From the NCBI GenBank assembly GCA_013426805.1, contig JACDZG010000003.1:1-64000 (forward strand): a DNA stretch of 64,000 nt, written 5' to 3'. Shown here one piece after another: positions 9,488-19,755 of the stretch; the stretch's first letter is position 1; the number at the start of each line of letters is the position of its first letter. Source of the stretch: Chromatiaceae bacterium (GTDB lineage Bacteria; Pseudomonadota; Gammaproteobacteria; Chromatiales; Chromatiaceae). A program made the position numbers and the translations under genes. Under the pieces are notes generated by a model. That model saw nothing but the letters and a program-made list of their open reading frames with translations. It was not told the origin of the DNA and ran no database searches.

Positions 9488-9514
9488 GTCGCCGCTTATT
9501 TCATCGGCGGCGAC
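9488..9514 (+). terminator. Possible hairpin after the coiled-coil gene
   Basis: GTCGCCGC and GCGGCGAC form an 8-base stem with an 11-base loop shortly after the stop codon. No clear T run follows. The remaining gap to 9657 shows no other gene. Confidence 0.35.
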
Positions 9515-9657
9515 GCCCGCGGCCGGAACAACGACTCCGACCGCGGGGCGTCACACCTGAGCGCGGCTCAACTCCCGCCAGGGCGCGTTCCCTCAATGGA
9601 CTTGTTCCATTTATTCGCGAACCATTCTCCAAGCTGAGATTCACCCGGAGTTCCATC

Positions 9658-9729
9658 ATGCCGTCACTCAACCGGTTCGCGACCCTGTTGCTCGCGGTAT
9701 CCGCCAACAACGAGATTGAGGTCAAGTGA
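9658..9729 (+). CDS. Short leader-like open frame (23 codons) before the glucan synthase
   Basis: The ATG at 9658 follows CCCGGAG at ideal spacing, a stronger ribosome site than the giant gene itself has. The frame starts MPSLNRFATLLLAVSA and stops at 9729. Its TGA overlaps the GTG start of the next gene (GTGA), an arrangement typical of translational coupling. It could be a genuine leader peptide, or the remains of a longer signal-bearing protein. Nothing in the peptide identifies a function. Confidence 0.4.
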   Translation: MPSLNRFATLLLAVSANNEIEVK

Positions 9730-12700
9730 TCATCGGGCATCTGGCGATTCGTGAAACGTTGCTGCAGGTCCGCATGCGGATCCTGGGCAATGGTCTGGCC
9801 AAGACGTACGTCGGCGACGAGCAGCCGTTACGCGCGGAGTTGTTCAGCGCGGTGCAGATGGAGCAGCACGGCAAGGGTCTCGCCGCTGCTCACCTGCTGG
9901 CTCCGCACCATGTTCCGGATCAGCTCCTGGTGCGGCTCAACGCGAATGAGCTGACGCTGGTCGACGTCTGTGCCCTGTTGTTGGAGGCGGTGAAGCAAAA
10001 CCGCCGCATCGCCCCGGCGGGAGAATGGCTGCTCGATAATTTCTATCTGATCGACGAACAGATTCGCACCGCCCGGCGGCATCTTCCCAAAGGCTACAGC
10101 CGGGAACTGCCGCGGTTGCGCAACGGCCCATCGGCCGGATTACCGCGCGCCTATGACATCGCACTGGAGATCATCGCGCACGGCGACGGCCGGGTCGACC
10201 CGGAAAATCTCAGTCGCTTCGTCGCCGCCTACCAGAGCGTCACCCCGTTGAAGCTGGGCGAACTGTGGGCGATTCCGATCATGCTGCGGCTCGCGCTGAT
10301 CGAAAATCTCCGCCGTGTCGCGGCCCGCATCGCCGGCAGCCGCACCGGCCATAACCTCGCCGACGGCTGGGCCGATCAGATGGTGGCGATGGCCGAGAGC
10401 AATCCAAAGAATCTGATCCTGTTGATTGCGGATATGGCGCGATCGCAACCGCCGATGTCGAGCGCCTTTGTGGCGGAGTTTGCGCGCCGCCTGCAAGGCC
10501 AGAGTTCCGCTCTGGCCTTGCCGCTGACCTGGATCGAGCAGCATCTGGCCGACGCGAGCCTGACGATCGAGCAATTGGTTCAGGTGGAGAATCAGCAACA
10601 GGCCGCGGATCAGGTGTCCATCAGTAACAGCATCGGCAGTCTGCGCTTTCTCGGCGCCATGGACTGGCGCGAGTTCGTGGAAACCATGAGCGTGGTCGAA
10701 TGGACGTTGCGGGAAGACCCGGGCGGTACTTACGGCCGGATGGACTTTGCCACCCGTGATCGCTACCGGCACGTGGTGGAGCGCATTGCCAAGCACAGCC
10801 GGCTCTCCGAGGCCGAGGTGGCGCGCCGTGCGCTTGAGCTGGCGCAGGATCGCGTCGGCCAGTCCGGCGGTGACACGCGGGCGACCCATGTGGGTTATTA
10901 CCTGATCGATCGCGGGTTGGCACTGCTCGAACGGCGGGCGCAGGCGCGCCTGAGTCTGGCGGATGCCCTGCAACGGCGGGGGCGCCGCTTCCCCTTATTT
11001 GTATATTTGAGCACGATCCTGGCATTGACAGTACTCTTTACCCTGAGCCTGCTGGCACAGGCAGCGGCCGACAACTGGCCTGGCTGGCTGCTTGCAGTCC
11101 TTTGTGTACCCGCGGTGCTGGGCACCAGTCAGTTGGCGATGGCGCTGGTGAATTGGTTTGCGACCCTGTTGGCGACGCCGCAGCCGCTGCCGCGGATGGA
11201 CCTGTCCCGCGGCATTCCGGTGGAGGCGCGCACCCTGGTCGTGACGCCGACCATGTTGACCGGCGACGCGAACATCGAGACCCTGGTGGAGGCACTGGAG
11301 GTTCGCTTCCTGGCCAATCGGGACGACAGCCTGCACTTTGGTCTGCTGACCGATCTGCGGGATGCGCCGGCGCAGACGCTGCCGCAGGACGCCGGTCTGG
11401 TGCAATTGGCCGCTGAACGGATCACGGCGCTCAATGAAAAATACCCGCGGGTGAGCGGCGACACCTTCTTCCTGTTCCACCGCCCGCGGTGCTGGAATCC
11501 GCAAGAGCGGGTCTGGATGGGTTACGAACGCAAACGCGGCAAGCTGTCCGATCTCAATTCGTTGCTGCGCGGCAGCACCCCTGATCACCTCCCGGATGGC
11601 GCGATCAGCCCGTTTGCGCGCGTGGTCGGCGACACCGCCATCCTCGCCAACGTCCGCTATGTCATCACGCTGGACACCGATACCGAACTCCCGCGTGACG
11701 CGGCGCTGGAACTGGTTGGCGCCATGACGCACCCGCTCAATCGCCCGCGCTGGGATGCGGACCGCCAACGCATCGTCGAAGGCTACGGTATCCTGCAACC
11801 CCGCGTGGCAGCGAGTCTGCCCGGCGCCAACCGATCCCGCTACGCCCGGCTCTATGCGAGCGATGCCGGCATCGACCCCTACACACAAGTCGTCTCGGAC
11901 GTCTATCAGGATTGGTTTCAGGAAGGCTCGTTCATCGGGAAAGGCATTTATGATGTTGCGGCCTTTGAACAGGCGCTGGCCGGGCGCCTGCCGGAGAACC
12001 GAATCCTCAGCCACGACCTCCTGGAAGGCTGCTACGCGCGCTCGGGCCTGCTCACCGACGTGCAATTATACGAGGAGCATCCCGCCTGCTATAGCGCGGA
12101 CCTGAGTCGGCGCTACCGCTGGATGCGCGGGGACTGGCAAATTGCGGGCTGGCTGTTGCCGCGGGTCCCCGGTCTCCACGGCGTCCAACGCAAGAATCCG
12201 CTGTCGAAACTGTCGCACTGGAAACTCTTTGACAACCTGCGGCGCAGTCTGGTGCCCGCGGCGGTCACGCTGCTGTTCGTGCTGGGCTGGGCCCTGGTGT
12301 CTCCGGCCTGGTTATGGACCCTCGCAGTGCTCGGCATTGCACTGATTCCAGCGTTGCTGACATCGATACTGAACGGGCTGCAGAAAGCGGGAGATGTGCG
12401 GTGGCGCCAACACCTGGCCGCCGCGCTGCACTCGGCCGGCGGGCAGTTGACACAGGCGCTCTTCACCATCGCCTGCCTCCCTTATGAGGCGTTCGTTGGT
12501 CTGGATGCCATGGTCCGCTCGCTGTGGCGGATGCAGGTCAGTCACCGCCGACTGCTGGAGTGGACCGCCTCGGGCGACACGCATCACCGGCGGGGTTTCG
12601 TTGGTTTCTACCGCCAGATGTGGGTGGCCCCCCTACTGGCCGTGGTCACGGCGCTGGGCGTGGCGGCCGTCAATCCGGCCGCGCTCACCGCTGCCGGACC

Positions 12701-15700
12701 GCTCTTACTGCTCTGGTTCGCCTCGCCGGCGGTCGCCTGGTGGATCAGCCGCCCCCTGCGGCGCCGTCCCGCCCAGTTGAGTGCAGACCAAACCCGCTTC
12801 CTGCAGACCCTGAGCCGCCAGACCTGGTCTTTCTTTGAGACCTTCGTCGGCCCGGCGGATCATTGGCTGCCGCCGGATAACTTCCAGGAACACCCGGTGG
12901 TCACGGTGGCGCATCGCACCTCACCGACCAATATGGGCCTGTCGTTACTGGCGAACCTGGCCGCCTACGACTTCGGCTACCTTCCCGCCGGCAGACTCAT
13001 CGAGCGCACCGGCAACGCGCTGGGCACCATGGCGGACCTGACACGCTACCGCGGCCACTTCTACAACTGGTACGACACCCAGTCGCTGCAACCGCTCGCC
13101 CCGCTCTACATCTCGTCGGTGGACAGCGGCAACCTCGCCGGCCATCTGCTGACCTTGCAGCCTGGTCTGCTCGCGTTGGCCGATGACCCGATCCTCAGCG
13201 TGCGGTGGCTGGACGGCATCAGGGACAGTTTCCACTGCCTGTGCGAGGCGCTGCCGGATGCCCTGCCCGCCCCGCTGGTGCAGTTTCGGCAATCCCTGGA
13301 CGCCTGTGCGCTGGCGCCGCCGACGACACTGACGACGGCATACCGATGTCTGGAGACCTTGGCGATCATGGCCGAGGCCGCGGTATCCGGCGGATTGGAT
13401 GGCAACGCCGCCACCGACTGGGGGCAGGCGCTGGCCGGACACTGCCGCGCCATGCTGGATGAGTTGCTGTATCTGGCACCCTGGCTCGGCCTGCCGAGCG
13501 TGCCGACCGACGTTCCCGACGCACCGCCGTTCAATGCGATCCCAACCCTGCGCGCGTTGGCCGCGAGCATCGCTGGCGCCACTCCTCAGGGCGGCGCACC
13601 GGCCCCGCTCTCGGCACACGGGGATGCGGCGCTCCCGCTGCTTCAGGAAGGCTGCCGCCGCGCCCGCAAGCGGATCAGCGCGCTCGAACTCCTGACGCTG
13701 CAAGCCGGGGAACTGGCCCGCATGGACTACGACTTCCTGTACGACGAGGGCCGTCATCTGCTGGCGATCGGCTACAACGTGATCGAACGGCGGCTGGATG
13801 GGAGTTACTACGACCTGCTCGCGTCGGAGGCACGCCTGGGCAGTTTCGTCGCCATCGCCCAAGGTCAACTGCCGCAGGAATCCTGGTTTGCCTTGGGACG
13901 CCTGCTGACCAGCGCGGTCGGCGAGCCGACGCTCCTGTCGTGGAGCGGTTCGATGTTCGAGTACCTGATGCCGCTGCTGGTGATGCCGACGTACGACAAC
14001 ACCATCCTCGACCAGACCTATCGCGCGGCTGTTGCCGGACAAATCGCCTATGGGAGCGCGCGCAACGTGCCCTGGGGCGTGTCCGAATCCGGCTACAACG
14101 CCGTCGACGCCCATTTCAACTACCAGTACCGCGCCTTCGGGGTGCCGGGACTGGGACTCAAGCGCGGACTGGCCGAGGATCTGGTCATTGCACCCTATGC
14201 CAGCGCGCTCGCGCTGATGGTGGCCCCCGAGGCGGCGTGCGTGAATCTGCAGCGCCTGGCGGCCAGCGGGTTCGCCGGCAAGTTCGGCCTTTACGAGGCG
14301 GTCGACTTCACCCCCTCCCGGCTGCCCCGCGGGCAGACACGCGCCCTGGTGCGGTCATTTATGGCGCACCATCAGGGGATGACCTTCCTGTCGCTGGCCT
14401 ATCTGCTGCTCAACCGTCCGATGCAGCGGCGCTTCACCGCGGCGCCCTTGTTCCAGGCCACGGTGCTGTTGCTCCAGGAGCGCATTCCCCAGACCCCCAC
14501 CTTCCGTTCCGAAACCGGCGATGATGTCACGGACCTCGGCGCTGCCGGCGGCGCGCAAGCGGCACCGGTGCGCGTCTTTGCCAGTCCCAACACCCGCTTG
14601 CCCCAGGTCCAGTTGCTCTCGAACGGCCGCTACCATGTGATGCTCACCAACGCCGGCGGCGGCTATAGTCGCTGGCAGGACCTGGCGGTCACCCGCTGGC
14701 GCGAGGACAGTACGCGCGACCACTGGGGGAGTTTCTGCTACATCCGCGATCTGGCACGCGGCACCTTCTGGTCGACGACCTATCAGCCGACACTCAAGCA
14801 GCCGGATCAATTCGAGGCGATCTTCTCGGAAGGCCGCGCGGAATTTCGCCGCCGCGATCTGGAGATCGAATCCTATACCGAGATCGTCCTCTCGCCCGAG
14901 GACGACATCGAACTGCGCCGGGTGCGCATCACCAACCGCTCGCGCACGCGCCGCGTCATCGAGGTCACCAGTTACGCCGAGGTCGTGCTCGCCCCGGCCG
15001 CGGCGGACGCGCTGCACCCGGCCTTCAGCAATCTGTTCGTGCAAACCGAAGTCATGAGCCCGCTGCCGGCGATCCTCTGCAACCGCCGACCGCGTTCTCA
15101 TGACGAGCAGTCGCCCTGGATGTTTCACCTGATGGTGGTGCGCGGAGCGCAGTGCGCACCCCCGTCCTTCGAAACGGACCGACTGCGCTTCGTCGGCCGC
15201 GGCCACACGGTCGCGGCACCCCAGGCGCTGAGTACCAAGGGGCCGCTTGGCGGCAGCGCGGGTTCCGTGCTGGATCCGATCGTCGCCATCCGCTATTGCC
15301 TGACTCTCGAACCCGATCAAGTGGCCACACTCGATCTGGTCTGCGGCATCGGCGACACCCGCGACAGCGCCTTGCAGTTGATCGCGAAGTACCAGGATCA
15401 ACGGCTGGCGGACCGCTGTTTCGACCTGGCCTGGACCCACAGCCAGGTGGTCCTGCGCCAACTCAATGCCACAGCGGCCGACGCCCAACTCTATTGTCAC
15501 CTGGCCAGCTCCATTCTCTACGCCAACGATGCGCTGCGCGCCGAGGCGAGCGTGTTGATGCAGAACCGCCGCGGGCAATCCGGACTGTGGAGCCACGCGG
15601 TCTCCGGTGATGTCCCGCTGGTGCTGTTGCAGATCACCGACCCGGAAAACATCGAACTCGTGCATCAGTTGGTCCAGGCGCATGCGTATTGGCGCCTGAA

Positions 15701-18494
15701 GGGGCTGACCGTGGATCTCATGATCTGGAACGAGGATCGCGCCGGTTACCGGCAGCAACTCCACGAACAAATCCTGGGCCTGATTGCCGCGGGCGTCGGG
15801 GCCCATGTGCTTGATCGACCCGGCGGTATCTTTATTCGACCGGCGGATCAGATCTCCAACGAAGACCGTATCCTGTTCCAAACGGTGGCACGCGCCATCC
15901 TCAGCGACAGCCGCGGGACCCTCGCGGAACAGCTCAATCGGCGCGCCCTCGTGCAAAAACGTCTGCCGCGCCTGCGGCCGATCGACCGTGATTTCTCGGT
16001 GCGGGACACCCCTGAGCAGCGCGACGCACGACCGGCGACCGCCGTGGCGAGCGGCGCCCGGCCGGCCCTCCTGTTCGATAACGGATTGGGCGGCTTTGCT
16101 CCCGACGGCCGTGAATACATCGTCATCACCAAACCCACTCAGGAGACCCCCGCGCCCTGGGTGAATGTTCTGGCGAACCCGCACTTTGGGACCATCGTCT
16201 CGGAGAGCGGCGCGGCCTATACCTGGAGCGATAACGCCCACGAATTCCGTCTCACGCCCTGGCACAATGACCCGGTGAGCGACGGCAGCGGCGAAGCCTT
16301 TTACCTGCGCGATGAAGACAGCGGCGCGTTCTGGTCACCCACGCCGCTGCCCCGCCGCGGGACCACGCCCTACACCACCCGACACGGCTTCGGTTATAGC
16401 TGCTTCGAGCATACCGAGGAGGGCATCGAGTCGGAATTATGGGTCTACGTGGCGCCGGACGCACCCATCAAGTTCACGGTCTTGAAGGTGCGCAATCGCT
16501 CGGGCAAGACGCGGCGGCTCTCCGCGACCGGCTATGTGGAATGGGTGCTGGGCGACCTGCGGCCCAAAACCACGCCCTATATCGTGACTGAGATCGACCC
16601 CGTCAGTGGTGCACTGTTCGCGCGCAACCCATACAACACCGAATTTGCCCACCGGATCGGCTTTTTCGATGTGGACGACGCGACCCGGACGCTGACCGGC
16701 GACCGCACCGAGTTCATCGGGCGCAACGGGTCACTGCACAGTCCGGCCGCGCTGACCCGCACGGCCCTGTCAGGCAAGGTTGGTGCGGCCCTGGACCCCT
16801 GTGCCGCACTCCAGGTGAGTTTCGAACTGGACAACGGGCAGACGCACGAGCTCGTGTTCCGGCTCGGCGTGGCCGATCGCCGCGGCGCGGATGACCCCGA
16901 CAACACGGTCAATAGCCGCCGCGGCGCGACGGCCGCGCGCGACGTGCTGGCGGCCGTACAGCAGCAATGGCAGCACCGGCTATCCGCCGTGCAGATCGAA
17001 ACCCCCGACCCGGCACTCAACACCCTGGCCAATGGCTGGCTCCTCTACCAAACGCTGGCCTGCCGCCTATGGGCGCGCAGCGGCTTCTATCAGTCGGGTG
17101 GAGCCTTCGGTTTCCGCGACCAGCTCCAGGACGTGATGGCGCTGATCCATGCTGAACCAGGCCTATTGCGCGAACAACTGCTGCTCTGCGCGAGCCGCCA
17201 GTTCCCCGAAGGCGATGTGCAGCACTGGTGGCATCCACCGACCGGCCGCGGGGTGCGCACCCGCTGTTCGGACGATTACCTGTGGCTGCCGTTGGCGACC
17301 TGTCGCTATGTCCAGAGCACCGGCGATACCGCCGTGCTGAATGAACCGATTGCCTTCCTGCAAGGACGTTATGTCAATGCGGGAGACGACTCCTACTACG
17401 ATCTGCCGGGCCGCTCGGACGAAACCGTGAGTCTCTACCAGCACTGCGTACGCGCCATCCTCCACGGCCTGCGCTGCGGCGAGCACGGCCTGCCGCTGAT
17501 GGGCTCGGGCGACTGGAACGACGGCATGAACCTGGTCGGCATTCAGGGCCGGGGCGAGAGCATCTGGTTGGGCTTCTTCCTCTATGAGGTCCTGATGCGC
17601 TTCAGCGTGATCGCAAGCCAACAGGGTGACGTCGCCTTTGTCGAACAGTGCCGCGGCGCGGCGGCGCAGGTGCGCGACAATCTCGATCAGCACGGTTGGG
17701 ACGGCGGCTGGTATCGGCGCGCCTACTTCGATGACGGTCTGCCGTTGGGGTCCGCGGTCAATCCGGAATGCCGCATCGACTCCGTTGCGCAAAGCTGGTC
17801 GGTGCTCTCGGGGGCCGGCGATCCGCAGCGCGCCCGGCTGGGCATGGACGCCTTGGATGCGCACCTGGTGCGTCGCGACCTGGGTCTGATCCAATTGCTG
17901 GACCCGCCCTTCGACACCTCCGCGTTGGATCCGGGCTATATCAAAGGCTATGTCCCCGGCGTGCGGGAGAATGGCGGGCAATACACCCATGCGGCAATCT
18001 GGGCCGCCATGGCCTTCGCGGCCCTGGGCGACCGTGCACGGACCTGGGAGTTGTTCTCGATGATCAATCCGATCAATCATGGACAATCACCCGACGCTAT
18101 TGCGACCTACAAGGTGGAGCCCTATGTGGTCGCGGCCGATGTCTATGCGGTTTCACCCCATGGCGGCCGCGGCGGCTGGACCTGGTACACCGGCTCGGCG
18201 GGCTGGATGTACCGTTTGATCCTCGAATCGATCCTGGGGCTGCGTCTGGACCTCGACACGCTGCATCTGACGCCCTGCATCCCCGCGGATTGGCCTGGAT
18301 TCACCGTGCACTACCGCTACCGTGAGACGCTCTACCACATTGTCGTGACTCAGCTTCCCGCCGGTCAGGGCGAGCCGGGAGTGACCGTCGACGGCCTGGC
18401 GCGTGATGACCTGAGCATTGCGTTGGTGGACGACCGCCGGGACCATGCGGTCGAGGTGCGGGTGGGCCTCGATGCGGGTTCCGGCCGGCCGTGA
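9726..18494 (+). CDS. ndvB: Cyclic beta-1,2-glucan synthase (NdvB/ChvB type)
   Basis: A 2922-residue membrane enzyme, the usual size for the family. It makes cyclic beta-1,2-glucan from UDP-glucose, a periplasmic polymer used in osmoadaptation and host interaction. In order: an N-terminal region, membrane helices near residues 430-480, a GT84 glucosyltransferase domain with the DTD motif at 650-652 and RYRWMRGDWQ near 797, more helices (about 840-1000), a glucoamylase-like domain (WSGSMFEYLMP, about 1400-1560), then two GH94 sandwich and barrel regions. GDWNDGMN at about 2595 carries the catalytic Asp of GH94, the phosphorylase part thought to control ring size. The GTG at 9726 is weak; an internal ATG at 9774 is an alternative start. 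No exporter gene of the NdvA type is next to it. Confidence 0.93.
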   Translation: MIIGHLAIRETLLQVRMRILGNGLAKTYVGDEQPLRAELFSAVQMEQHGKGLAAAHLLAPHHVPDQLLVRLNANELTLVDVCALLLEAVKQNRRIAPAGEWLLDNFYLIDEQIRTARRHLPKGYSRELPRLRNGPSAGLPRAYDIALEIIAHGDGRVDPENLSRFVAAYQSVTPLKLGELWAIPIMLRLALIENLRRVAARIAGSRTGHNLADGWADQMVAMAESNPKNLILLIADMARSQPPMSSAFVAEFARRLQGQSSALALPLTWIEQHLADASLTIEQLVQVENQQQAADQVSISNSIGSLRFLGAMDWREFVETMSVVEWTLREDPGGTYGRMDFATRDRYRHVVERIAKHSRLSEAEVARRALELAQDRVGQSGGDTRATHVGYYLIDRGLALLERRAQARLSLADALQRRGRRFPLFVYLSTILALTVLFTLSLLAQAAADNWPGWLLAVLCVPAVLGTSQLAMALVNWFATLLATPQPLPRMDLSRGIPVEARTLVVTPTMLTGDANIETLVEALEVRFLANRDDSLHFGLLTDLRDAPAQTLPQDAGLVQLAAERITALNEKYPRVSGDTFFLFHRPRCWNPQERVWMGYERKRGKLSDLNSLLRGSTPDHLPDGAISPFARVVGDTAILANVRYVITLDTDTELPRDAALELVGAMTHPLNRPRWDADRQRIVEGYGILQPRVAASLPGANRSRYARLYASDAGIDPYTQVVSDVYQDWFQEGSFIGKGIYDVAAFEQALAGRLPENRILSHDLLEGCYARSGLLTDVQLYEEHPACYSADLSRRYRWMRGDWQIAGWLLPRVPGLHGVQRKNPLSKLSHWKLFDNLRRSLVPAAVTLLFVLGWALVSPAWLWTLAVLGIALIPALLTSILNGLQKAGDVRWRQHLAAALHSAGGQLTQALFTIACLPYEAFVGLDAMVRSLWRMQVSHRRLLEWTASGDTHHRRGFVGFYRQMWVAPLLAVVTALGVAAVNPAALTAAGPLLLLWFASPAVAWWISRPLRRRPAQLSADQTRFLQTLSRQTWSFFETFVGPADHWLPPDNFQEHPVVTVAHRTSPTNMGLSLLANLAAYDFGYLPAGRLIERTGNALGTMADLTRYRGHFYNWYDTQSLQPLAPLYISSVDSGNLAGHLLTLQPGLLALADDPILSVRWLDGIRDSFHCLCEALPDALPAPLVQFRQSLDACALAPPTTLTTAYRCLETLAIMAEAAVSGGLDGNAATDWGQALAGHCRAMLDELLYLAPWLGLPSVPTDVPDAPPFNAIPTLRALAASIAGATPQGGAPAPLSAHGDAALPLLQEGCRRARKRISALELLTLQAGELARMDYDFLYDEGRHLLAIGYNVIERRLDGSYYDLLASEARLGSFVAIAQGQLPQESWFALGRLLTSAVGEPTLLSWSGSMFEYLMPLLVMPTYDNTILDQTYRAAVAGQIAYGSARNVPWGVSESGYNAVDAHFNYQYRAFGVPGLGLKRGLAEDLVIAPYASALALMVAPEAACVNLQRLAASGFAGKFGLYEAVDFTPSRLPRGQTRALVRSFMAHHQGMTFLSLAYLLLNRPMQRRFTAAPLFQATVLLLQERIPQTPTFRSETGDDVTDLGAAGGAQAAPVRVFASPNTRLPQVQLLSNGRYHVMLTNAGGGYSRWQDLAVTRWREDSTRDHWGSFCYIRDLARGTFWSTTYQPTLKQPDQFEAIFSEGRAEFRRRDLEIESYTEIVLSPEDDIELRRVRITNRSRTRRVIEVTSYAEVVLAPAAADALHPAFSNLFVQTEVMSPLPAILCNRRPRSHDEQSPWMFHLMVVRGAQCAPPSFETDRLRFVGRGHTVAAPQALSTKGPLGGSAGSVLDPIVAIRYCLTLEPDQVATLDLVCGIGDTRDSALQLIAKYQDQRLADRCFDLAWTHSQVVLRQLNATAADAQLYCHLASSILYANDALRAEASVLMQNRRGQSGLWSHAVSGDVPLVLLQITDPENIELVHQLVQAHAYWRLKGLTVDLMIWNEDRAGYRQQLHEQILGLIAAGVGAHVLDRPGGIFIRPADQISNEDRILFQTVARAILSDSRGTLAEQLNRRALVQKRLPRLRPIDRDFSVRDTPEQRDARPATAVASGARPALLFDNGLGGFAPDGREYIVITKPTQETPAPWVNVLANPHFGTIVSESGAAYTWSDNAHEFRLTPWHNDPVSDGSGEAFYLRDEDSGAFWSPTPLPRRGTTPYTTRHGFGYSCFEHTEEGIESELWVYVAPDAPIKFTVLKVRNRSGKTRRLSATGYVEWVLGDLRPKTTPYIVTEIDPVSGALFARNPYNTEFAHRIGFFDVDDATRTLTGDRTEFIGRNGSLHSPAALTRTALSGKVGAALDPCAALQVSFELDNGQTHELVFRLGVADRRGADDPDNTVNSRRGATAARDVLAAVQQQWQHRLSAVQIETPDPALNTLANGWLLYQTLACRLWARSGFYQSGGAFGFRDQLQDVMALIHAEPGLLREQLLLCASRQFPEGDVQHWWHPPTGRGVRTRCSDDYLWLPLATCRYVQSTGDTAVLNEPIAFLQGRYVNAGDDSYYDLPGRSDETVSLYQHCVRAILHGLRCGEHGLPLMGSGDWNDGMNLVGIQGRGESIWLGFFLYEVLMRFSVIASQQGDVAFVEQCRGAAAQVRDNLDQHGWDGGWYRRAYFDDGLPLGSAVNPECRIDSVAQSWSVLSGAGDPQRARLGMDALDAHLVRRDLGLIQLLDPPFDTSALDPGYIKGYVPGVRENGGQYTHAAIWAAMAFAALGDRARTWELFSMINPINHGQSPDAIATYKVEPYVVAADVYAVSPHGGRGGWTWYTGSAGWMYRLILESILGLRLDLDTLHLTPCIPADWPGFTVHYRYRETLYHIVVTQLPAGQGEPGVTVDGLARDDLSIALVDDRRDHAVEVRVGLDAGSGRP

Positions 18495-18760
18495 GCGGAC
18501 ACCCAGTTGAACCCGCAGCGTGATACACCCGTGTTCGGAGAACTTGACGGCATTCGCCATGGGCATAGCCGAACAGCGTCTCGAAGTGGCGGTTGACGCG
18601 GATGAAGTGACGCTCTTTGACGAGCCTGGTGCGGGGCGATGGGCAGCGTCGACGGCAGCAGCGCGATAAGGATGAACAGACCCAGCGCCAGGGTACCCTG
18701 AGCGATCAGGGCGCGCGGAAAACGCACGGGAACACCAATCCCTGCGTTAACCTCCGGGGC
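18492..18760 (-). pseudogene. Remnant of a sensor histidine kinase
   Basis: Read on the minus strand, three kinase pieces follow each other in different frames within about 250 bases. They are a transmembrane helix (FPRALIAQGTLALGLFILIA), a PAS-like piece (HFIRVNRHFETLFGY), and an ATPase N-box (NAVKFSEHGCITLRVQ). The dimerisation/phospho-acceptor domain and most of the ATPase domain are missing. This is best explained by internal deletions in a hybrid or PAS-type kinase gene. The rest of the gap to 18961 shows no gene. Confidence 0.6.
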
Positions 18761-18961
18761 GCAGGGTGGGTTGTTCATACGGTCATCGCAGCATTCGGAA
18801 AAATGGTACGCTAAGCCGACTTCGCTCCGTTCTGCCGATGCCTGGTCAGGAGACGCGCCACGGTCGAAGGACACCATCACGGTGTACCCGCAAGACAAGG
18901 TGGTGTCGGTACGGTAGCGCACGATTGCCTGCCTGATGCGGCCAAGAACAAGTGGAGTTTT

Positions 18962-18990
18962 GTAGGGTGGATAAGCGCAGCGCATCCACC
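18962..18990. repeat. Palindromic element (GTAGGGTGGAT class)
   Basis: GTGGAT and ATCCAC pair across AAGCGCAGCGC. The element ends one base before the stop codon of the methyltransferase gene. A related element with the same GTAGGGTGGA start lies at 39191. This resembles short repetitive extragenic palindromes that are widespread in proteobacteria. Confidence 0.75.
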
Positions 18991-18991
18991 A

Positions 18992-19597
18992 TCAACCGCG
19001 CTGCGAGCCTCCCCGCTGCGCCATCCCCACGGTGTAATGGGCGCCCTGCTTGAGCTTGTCGTAATTGCCGAACACCTCCTTGAGATTGCGCTTCATGAAC
19101 TCGCGCAAACCGTTGATTGTGACAACATAGAGTCGACCGCCTGGCCTCAACCGGGCATACGCGTCGTGCAGCAGAATGGCCAGGAGTTCCTTCCCGACCT
19201 TGGCGGGGATGTTGCTTGCGATCCGGTCGAAACGCAGGTCGGCAGGCACCTGATCAAAGCCGTTACTGAGCAGGGCGCGGGCGTTGTTGAGCCGATTGCG
19301 GCGAGCGTTGCGCCCGGCGAAGTCCACGGCAACGAAGTCCTTGTCGACCATCAGTGTTTGTCCCTGAGGCGCCAGGACAGCGAGGGCGACACCGACGGCA
19401 CCGTAGCCGCACCCCAGGTCCAGACAATCGGCTGCCGGGTCGACCTCGATCTGTTGGAGCAACAGACGGGTTCCCTCGTCGATCTCCCGCGGGGAAAAGA
19501 GCCCCCAAGTGCTCTCGAAGCGCAGCGTCCGGCCGGCGACCTCGGCTACGAAGTCGATGGGATCGCGCAGGCGGTCCACTTGTTCCTTGGTGAGCAT
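18992..19597 (-). CDS. Class I SAM-dependent methyltransferase, RsmC-like
   Basis: A 201-residue protein with the small-methyltransferase (MTS) fold: TWGLFSPREIDEGTRLLL, the SAM-binding loop DLGCGYGAVG, the acidic end VDKD after strand two, and SNIPAK in place of the usual NPPF. RsmC-type enzymes methylate guanine in 16S rRNA, and the NxPx motif contacts the base. This short form lacks RsmC's N-terminal domain, so the true substrate is uncertain. I chose the ATG at 19597, because the longer frame to 19738 runs through Arg/Pro-rich sequence that does not look coding. It diverges from hupK, whose start is 159 bases away. Confidence 0.8.
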   Translation of the reverse strand: MLTKEQVDRLRDPIDFVAEVAGRTLRFESTWGLFSPREIDEGTRLLLQQIEVDPAADCLDLGCGYGAVGVALAVLAPQGQTLMVDKDFVAVDFAGRNARRNRLNNARALLSNGFDQVPADLRFDRIASNIPAKVGKELLAILLHDAYARLRPGGRLYVVTINGLREFMKRNLKEVFGNYDKLKQGAHYTVGMAQRGGSQRG

Positions 19598-19755
19598 GGG
19601 GTTGCACTCGGATGGCAGGCGTTCGGCACGATCGCCGGGTTGACGGACGGGTATTCTAGCCGGGGGTTGCGGTACACTCACGTGAATTCCAGCCGCCGCT
19701 CGCGCGGTCCGCACGCACCGCCTCAACCCTGCCGCCACTTCCGAATGATGCCCCG

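Noticed and set aside
14355..16265. 636-codon minus-strand frame inside the glucan synthase gene
   Set aside because: Shadow of the GH94/glucoamylase coding sequence; no family signature and no ribosome site.
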